In this document: positions 7,467 through 10,621 of the stretch, piece by piece | How positions within the stretch are numbered: position 1 is the stretch's first letter | Layout of the letters: the number at the start of each line of letters is the position of its first letter | Assembly: GCA_031273385.1 (NCBI GenBank) | Contig: JAISRY010000237.1 | Coordinates: 1 to 10,621 of the forward strand | Source of the DNA: Tannerellaceae bacterium | GTDB taxonomy: Bacteria; Bacteroidota; Bacteroidia; Bacteroidales; Tannerellaceae | DNA: 10,621 nucleotides | Direction: 5' to 3' | Translations under genes and position numbers: made by a program | The notes under the pieces: model-generated | What the model was told of the DNA's origin: nothing | The model's input: the letters and a program-made list of their open reading frames with translations, nothing else | The model's database searches: none

Positions 7467-7940
7467 TCAGATAAAAAGGGTTTGTCCTCCATCGGCGATC
7501 TGCAGAAAGGAGGCGACGCCTAATACGTCTTTTACTTCGGGAATGAAATCGTCTTTCGACAGTCCGAGTATGTGCATGGCCATCTCGCAGGCATAGAAGT
7601 TGACGCCTAACGCTTTGGCGGCATCGATCAGCTCTTCGGGCGTAGCGACGTTCTTCCGGCGCATCAGATGGCGGAAGATGCGGGGGCTTGCGCCCAGGAA
7701 GTTCAAACGGCTGACGGGAGCGGCTTTCATCCCACCCATGAAGAAGCCGAACAGCTTGGTGAGCGGGCTTCCCCCGACAAAGCTCCTTCCCTGCTTTTTC
7801 TTGATGGCGTCGAGCCCCCAGAAAGTGAAAAAGAGGTTGACTTCGTATCCTACGGCCGCTGCGCCTGTGGCGAGCGTAAAGACGGCGGTCAGCTTGTCAA
7901 AGTCGCCGCTAAAACCGATGATTGCTAGTTTATTTGCCAT
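7467..7940 (-). CDS. DsrE/DsrF/DrsH-like (DsrE2-type) sulfur-relay protein
   Basis: A 157-residue protein of the DsrE2 type. The N-terminus LAIIGFSGDFDKLTAVFTLATGAAAVGYEV is split around a Rossmann-like beta-alpha unit. A hydrophobic glycine-rich middle (LFGFFMGGMKAAP, 63-75) and GVNFYACEMAMHILGL, with the conserved Cys118, follow. The ending LQIADGGQTLFI is typical of the family. DsrE-family proteins bind persulfides or thiosulfonates on that Cys, and genes of this type often lie beside tusA in sulfur-oxidising and sulfur-trafficking clusters. Here tusA follows after 7 bases and cysK lies 9 bases upstream. I infer a role in passing sulfane sulfur to or from TusA. The exact substrate is not visible, and the hydrophobic middle may mean membrane or oligomer contact. 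Confidence 0.85.
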   Translation of the reverse strand: MANKLAIIGFSGDFDKLTAVFTLATGAAAVGYEVNLFFTFWGLDAIKKKQGRSFVGGSPLTKLFGFFMGGMKAAPVSRLNFLGASPRIFRHLMRRKNVATPEELIDAAKALGVNFYACEMAMHILGLSKDDFIPEVKDVLGVASFLQIADGGQTLFI

Positions 7941-7949
7941 ATTCGTTGA

Positions 7950-8888
7950 TTATTCGGGTTGATTAAACAGTATAGTGGAGAGGTATCTTTCGCCTGTATC
8001 GGGGAGGACGACCACGATCTTTTTCCCCCTGTTTTCGAGGCGGCGGGCGATCTGGATAGCGGCATAAGTCGCCGCACCGGACGAGATACCCACCAGCAGT
8101 CCCTCCAGCAAAGCCAGTTGCCGGCTTATCTCGATGGCCTCCTCGTTCCTTACCTTGAATACCTCGTCGACGAACTTGGAGTTGTACGTGTCCGGCACGA
8201 AGCCGGCGCCGATACCCTGTATCTTGTGCGGCCCCGACTTGCCGCCCGACAAAACGGGCGAGTCGGCCGGCTCCACGGCAATGACCTTTACCGAAGGGTT
8301 GAACTGTTTCAGCACCTCGCCGACGCCGGAGATGGTTCCTCCCGTCCCGACGCCCGATACCAGGATATCCGTCCTCCCGTCGGTATCTATCCATATCTCC
8401 CGCGCGGTGGTGCGGCGGTGTACGGCAGGGTTTGCGGGGTTCTTGAATTGCTGCAGGATAATGGAGTTGGGTAGGGCGGCGTGCAATTCCTCGGCCTTGC
8501 GTATGGCGCCGCCCATCCCCTCGAAGCCGGGCGTCAGTTCCAATTGGGCGCCCAGCGCACTCAGCAGGGTACGGCGTTCGAGACTCATGGTGTCGGGCAT
8601 GGCCAGGATCACACGATATCCTTTCGATACCGCCACCAATGCGATGGCTATCCCCGTATTCCCGCTCGTGGGTTCTATGATCACGCTGTTTTTGTTCAAC
8701 AGCCCTTTCCGTTCGGCATCCTCTATCAGCGCCAGTCCAATCCGGTCTTTCACGCTGCGGCCGGGATTGAAATATTCCAATTTGGCAATAAGCTGCGCGC
8801 TGAGATTGTATTTCTCTTCGATGGCCGTCAGTTCAAGAAGAGGCGTGTTGCCGATCAGTTCCGTAATATTGTTCGCTATCTTCGCCAT
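7950..8888 (-). CDS. cysK: Cysteine synthase (O-acetylserine sulfhydrylase type)
   Basis: A 312-residue fold-type II PLP enzyme that replaces the side-chain leaving group of activated serine with sulfur. The PLP lysine is Lys47 in NPGRSVKDR. The substrate loop PTSGNTG is at 73-79, the PLP-phosphate loop is in [11 protein letters not shown] near 178-188, and [11 protein letters not shown] and GISSGAA follow. The sequence is full length and intact. By these motifs it is CysK-like, and free sulfide with O-acetylserine is the default expectation. The two genes immediately upstream encode a JAMM protease and the activating enzyme for a ThiS-like carrier. That raises the possibility that it accepts a carrier thiocarboxylate as sulfur donor, as mycobacterial CysM does with CysO; this is inference from context. 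No serine acetyltransferase gene is in the window. It is preceded by a 37-base gap, the longest in the operon. Confidence 0.93.
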   Translation of the reverse strand: MAKIANNITELIGNTPLLELTAIEEKYNLSAQLIAKLEYFNPGRSVKDRIGLALIEDAERKGLLNKNSVIIEPTSGNTGIAIALVAVSKGYRVILAMPDTMSLERRTLLSALGAQLELTPGFEGMGGAIRKAEELHAALPNSIILQQFKNPANPAVHRRTTAREIWIDTDGRTDILVSGVGTGGTISGVGEVLKQFNPSVKVIAVEPADSPVLSGGKSGPHKIQGIGAGFVPDTYNSKFVDEVFKVRNEEAIEISRQLALLEGLLVGISSGAATYAAIQIARRLENRGKKIVVVLPDTGERYLSTILFNQPE

Positions 8889-8925
8889 ATCATTTAGTGT
8901 ATTGTATATCGGGTTTATTGTGTGA

Positions 8926-9321
8926 TTATTTCAGCTTGATCAGTACCTCTCCGGCCGTTCCGTCTATGATGCGGAACGCTTTGATGACGGGCGTCTCCCC
9001 GGCGAGGGAGACGATCAGGTAAACGATGCCGGGGTCGTATGCCAGGCGGAGGTCTTCGTCCGACGGGCGGGCGGGCGAAGCGGGATGGCTGTGGTAGTTC
9101 GCGAGGATCTTCCACCCCTGTGCGCGGGCTTCCCTGAGTACGCCGAACTGTTCCCCCGGATCGAACGAGAAATGTTCGGGGCTGTGGTCTACGTTCGTCA
9201 ACGGGTAGTGCGCCTGTACCACGCCCTCCGTACCGGCCAGCAAACCACAGGCCTCATCCGGTAATTCGCCGTATGCCTGCCGTATGATGGCGTCGATGAT
9301 CTGTTGGGGTATCTCTATCAT
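8926..9321 (-). CDS. JAMM/Mov34 (M67) metalloprotease, Mec/HcyD/QbsD-like
   Basis: A 131-residue zinc-dependent isopeptidase/peptidase of the small bacterial JAMM type. The full motif is visible: Glu23 in [10 protein letters not shown], His77 and His79 in NYHSHP, Ser87 and Asp90 in PSDED, which fits HxHx7SxxD. Relatives act on ThiS-like carriers. Mec of Mycobacterium tuberculosis frees cysteine from the CysO-cysteine adduct, and QbsD and HcyD trim residues after the carrier Gly-Gly. Both roles are possible here, because the carrier in this operon ends GGGR and a cysteine synthase follows. The chosen ATG (9321) overlaps the stop of the E1-like gene as ATGA. The frame stays open upstream to 9417, but those 32 residues are Arg-rich, unlike the family, and lie inside the neighbouring gene. 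Confidence 0.9.
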   Translation of the reverse strand: MIEIPQQIIDAIIRQAYGELPDEACGLLAGTEGVVQAHYPLTNVDHSPEHFSFDPGEQFGVLREARAQGWKILANYHSHPASPARPSDEDLRLAYDPGIVYLIVSLAGETPVIKAFRIIDGTAGEVLIKLK

Positions 9322-10142
9322 ATAAAAGGGTATGTTTCGTTCTTTTTTAACTCGCAAACCGCCTGCTCGGCTTCGTGCAGGGCGGTAATGACAGGATGTT
9401 CGCCGCATACGGGGCAATGCCTGCGGCGGCGGAGGGCGACGGTGCGGAAAGTCATGCTTTTCGCCTGGAAAGACAAAAGGCGGTCGGTCAGCAAATCGCC
9501 CGTTCCCGTCAGGAACTTAAGCGTTTCGGCCGCCTGTATCGTACCCAGCATACCGGCGATAGCGCCCAACACGCCGGCCTGGGAACAGGTAGGGACGGCA
9601 TCGGGCGGCGGCGGACTGTGGAATGCGCACCGGTAACAGGCCGTTCCGGGAAGATGGGTAAACGTCTGCCCTTCAAACCTCAATATTCCCCCATGCGAAA
9701 AGGCCTTACCTCCCAACACGCAAGCGTCGTTGATCAGGAATTTTACCGGAAAGTTATCTGTCCCGTCCACGATAAAGTCGTACCCACCGATGATATCGAA
9801 CGCATTCTCCGCCGTAAAAAAGGCCTGGTAAGTGACGACCTCCACATCCGGATTGATCTGCCGTATCTTTTCCTTTGCCGACAACACTTTCGGCTTCCCT
9901 ACATCCGGCGTGAAATGGATCACCTGCCGTTGCAGGTTGCTCAAATCGACCACGTCGCCATCTATGACGCCCAGTCTGCCCACTCCGGCTGCCGCCAGGT
10001 AGAGCAATACCGGCGCACCCAATCCTCCGGCGCCGACAACCAGCACTTTCCCCTTGCTGATCTTCTCCTGTCCCTCGACGCCTATATCCTGCAAAAGGAT
10101 ATGGCGGCTGTACCGTTCGATCTGGTCGGCGCGGAAATCCAT
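9318..10142 (-). CDS. ThiF/MoeB/HesA-type sulfur-carrier activating enzyme (E1-like)
   Basis: A 274-residue adenylyltransferase that would use ATP to adenylate the C-terminal glycine of the ThiS-like protein before sulfur transfer. It shows RYSRHILLQDIGVEGQEKI at the start, the nucleotide loop GAGGLG (37-42), DGD (61-63), DLSNLQRQV (66-74) and DGTDNF. Two CxxC zinc pairs are present: Cys169/Cys172 and Cys243/Cys246. Cys186 in PTCSQAG matches the position of the persulfide cysteine in ThiF. There is no C-terminal rhodanese domain, so the sulfur must come from another protein, plausibly TusA, DsrE or the desulfurase encoded in the same operon. The ATG shares one base with the carrier stop (TGATG). 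No thiamine (thiG, thiH) or molybdopterin genes are near, so the adjacent carrier is the obvious partner. Confidence 0.92.
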   Translation of the reverse strand: MDFRADQIERYSRHILLQDIGVEGQEKISKGKVLVVGAGGLGAPVLLYLAAAGVGRLGVIDGDVVDLSNLQRQVIHFTPDVGKPKVLSAKEKIRQINPDVEVVTYQAFFTAENAFDIIGGYDFIVDGTDNFPVKFLINDACVLGGKAFSHGGILRFEGQTFTHLPGTACYRCAFHSPPPPDAVPTCSQAGVLGAIAGMLGTIQAAETLKFLTGTGDLLTDRLLSFQAKSMTFRTVALRRRRHCPVCGEHPVITALHEAEQAVCELKKNETYPFI

Positions 10143-10357
10143 CAGCGACCTCCTCCCATAAAGTACAGAAAATCAATTTCGTCGCCCTCGTTGACCGGCG
10201 TATCGTCAAACCGTTCGCGGAAGACAAATTCCCCGTTCACCTGTATGGATACCATATCGGGCTGCGATACATTGTTTTGTTTTATCAGTTCGCCCAGCGA
10301 GAGGGGGAGGGTGATTTCCCGCTCTTCTCCGTTTATCGCGATCGTGCTCTTGCTCAT
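10142..10357 (-). CDS. thiS: ThiS-like sulfur carrier protein with GGGR tail
   Basis: A 71-residue beta-grasp, ubiquitin-like protein. It has the family pattern: short strands, LGELIKQNN, VSIQVNGEFVFRERFDDTPVNEGDEI and the ending FLYFMGGGR. Sulfur is carried as a thiocarboxylate on the terminal Gly of a Gly-Gly pair. Classical ThiS ends exactly at GG, so here one residue (Arg71), or two depending on which pair is used, would have to be removed first. The JAMM protease two genes downstream is the obvious processor, as QbsD and HcyD are for QbsE and HcyS. The thiS symbol reflects fold and sequence, not thiamine synthesis, for which there is no context here. It is the first gene of the operon, about 30 bases from a good promoter. 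Confidence 0.88.
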   Translation of the reverse strand: MSKSTIAINGEEREITLPLSLGELIKQNNVSQPDMVSIQVNGEFVFRERFDDTPVNEGDEIDFLYFMGGGR

Positions 10358-10388
10358 GCTGTCTGTTGATTTTCAGATTGTTTAAAGG

Positions 10389-10419
10389 CAAAGGTAGGGG
10401 AAAGGAAAAAGGCCGCAAA
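10389..10419 (-). promoter_or_regulatory. Bacteroidales-type promoter of the sulfur operon
   Basis: On the minus strand TTTG (10419-10416), a 19-base spacer and TACCTTTG (10396-10389) match the -33 TTTG / -7 TAnnTTTG consensus of Bacteroidales housekeeping sigma factor. The sulfur carrier ATG begins about 30 bases downstream. The -33 box lies inside one arm of the palindrome at 10411-10444, so a protein bound there, or read-through from upstream, could affect initiation. Confidence 0.75.
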
Positions 10420-10444
10420 TACCACAAATGTGGTATTTACGGCC
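10411..10444 (-). terminator. Long palindromic hairpin, terminator or operator
   Basis: Two 15-base arms match at 14 of 15 positions around a 4-base loop. The core is AAATACCAC/GTGGTATTT and the stem base is GGCC. On the minus strand it is followed by TTTTTCC, so it can act as an intrinsic terminator, as a backup to the one at 10460-10498. It also covers the -33 box of the sulfur-operon promoter, so an operator role is possible. Confidence 0.6.
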
Positions 10445-10459
10445 TCCCCGTATCATTTC

Positions 10460-10498
10460 AAAAAAGGGTGCGCCCTTTTCCGAAAGAGGGCGCACCCT
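10460..10498 (-). terminator. Intrinsic terminator of the upstream gene
   Basis: A perfect 11-bp GC-rich stem (AGGGTGCGCCC / GGGCGCACCCT), extended inward by several A-T pairs and one wobble pair, is followed on the minus strand by a run of six T. It lies 25 bases past the stop of the gene entering from the right, and so separates that gene from the sulfur operon. Confidence 0.85.
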
Positions 10499-10522
10499 AT
10501 TTAGAAAGAGGGCGCACGCTAT

Positions 10523-10525
<3 letters not shown>
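10482..10525. repeat. Two-copy 22-bp tandem repeat
   Basis: GAAAGAGGGCGCACCCTATTTA is followed at once by GAAAGAGGGCGCACGCTATTTA, with one mismatch. The first copy supplies one arm of the terminator stem, and the second copy includes the stop codon of the upstream gene (TAA, 10525-10523). It looks like a local duplication of the 3' end of that gene together with half of the terminator. Confidence 0.8.

Positions 10526-10621
<96 letters not shown>

Noticed and set aside
7460..7492. Earlier TusA start adding 11 residues
   Set aside because: It would overlap the DsrE-like gene by 26 bases and precedes the usual family start; the later ATG is preferred, though this is not certain.
9322..9417. 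N-terminal extension of the JAMM protease (32 residues)
   Set aside because: It lies wholly inside the E1-like gene, is Arg-rich and is not part of the JAMM fold. The ATG in the ATGA overlap fits family length.
9375..10385. Long plus-strand open frame of 336 codons
   Set aside because: It is antisense to the E1-like and ThiS-like genes. The composition is biased and no family is recognised, so it is a shadow of well-supported genes.

Overview
The window looks like a chromosomal segment of a member of the Bacteroidota, most likely Bacteroidales. The evidence is an outer-membrane TonB-dependent receptor with a carboxypeptidase-like N-terminal domain, a DUF4249 lipoprotein, a -33 TTTG / -7 TAnnTTTG promoter, and gene starts that mostly lack a Shine-Dalgarno sequence. 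I cannot name the genus. Every gene I accept lies on the minus strand, so the window reads from right to left.

Right edge (10621 to about 10380). The last 32 codons of an unidentified minus-strand gene end at 10523. A strong intrinsic terminator follows (10460-10498), then a second palindromic hairpin (10411-10444). That hairpin overlaps the -33 box of a well-matched Bacteroidales promoter (10389-10419).

Centre (10357 to 4375). Eight tightly packed genes form an apparent sulfur operon. In order they encode: a ThiS-like sulfur carrier ending in GGGR; a ThiF/MoeB-type E1-like activating enzyme; a JAMM (M67) metalloprotease; a CysK-type cysteine synthase; a DsrE2-like protein; a TusA-like sulfurtransferase; a family 2B encapsulin shell protein with an inserted cyclic-nucleotide-binding-like domain; and a SufS-type cysteine desulfurase with an N-terminal extension of about 40 residues, which is the likely encapsulin cargo. 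Gaps are at most 37 bases and three junctions overlap.

My reading of the operon is partly inference. The desulfurase, packed in the shell, would turn cysteine sulfur into stored or bound sulfane sulfur. TusA and DsrE2 would relay persulfide sulfur. The E1-like enzyme would load it onto the carrier as a thiocarboxylate. CysK would attach it to an activated serine, and the JAMM enzyme would mature the carrier and/or release cysteine, as in the CysO-CysM-Mec route of Mycobacterium and the HcyS/HcyF/HcyD route of Wolinella. The operon would then be a sulfur storage-and-retrieval circuit built around a protein nanocompartment. This is the most notable content of the window.

Left part (4137 to 128). 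A second minus-strand operon encodes a GH16 glycoside hydrolase lipoprotein, a TonB-dependent receptor and a DUF4249 lipoprotein, spaced 1 and 4 bases apart. It looks like a cell-surface glycan or ligand capture unit. The 237-base gap at 4138-4374 holds a candidate promoter for it.

Left edge (1-127). There is no gene here. It holds a short dispersed-type repeat and a 7-bp tandem repeat. I see no tRNA, rRNA, CRISPR array, insertion sequence or prophage in the window.
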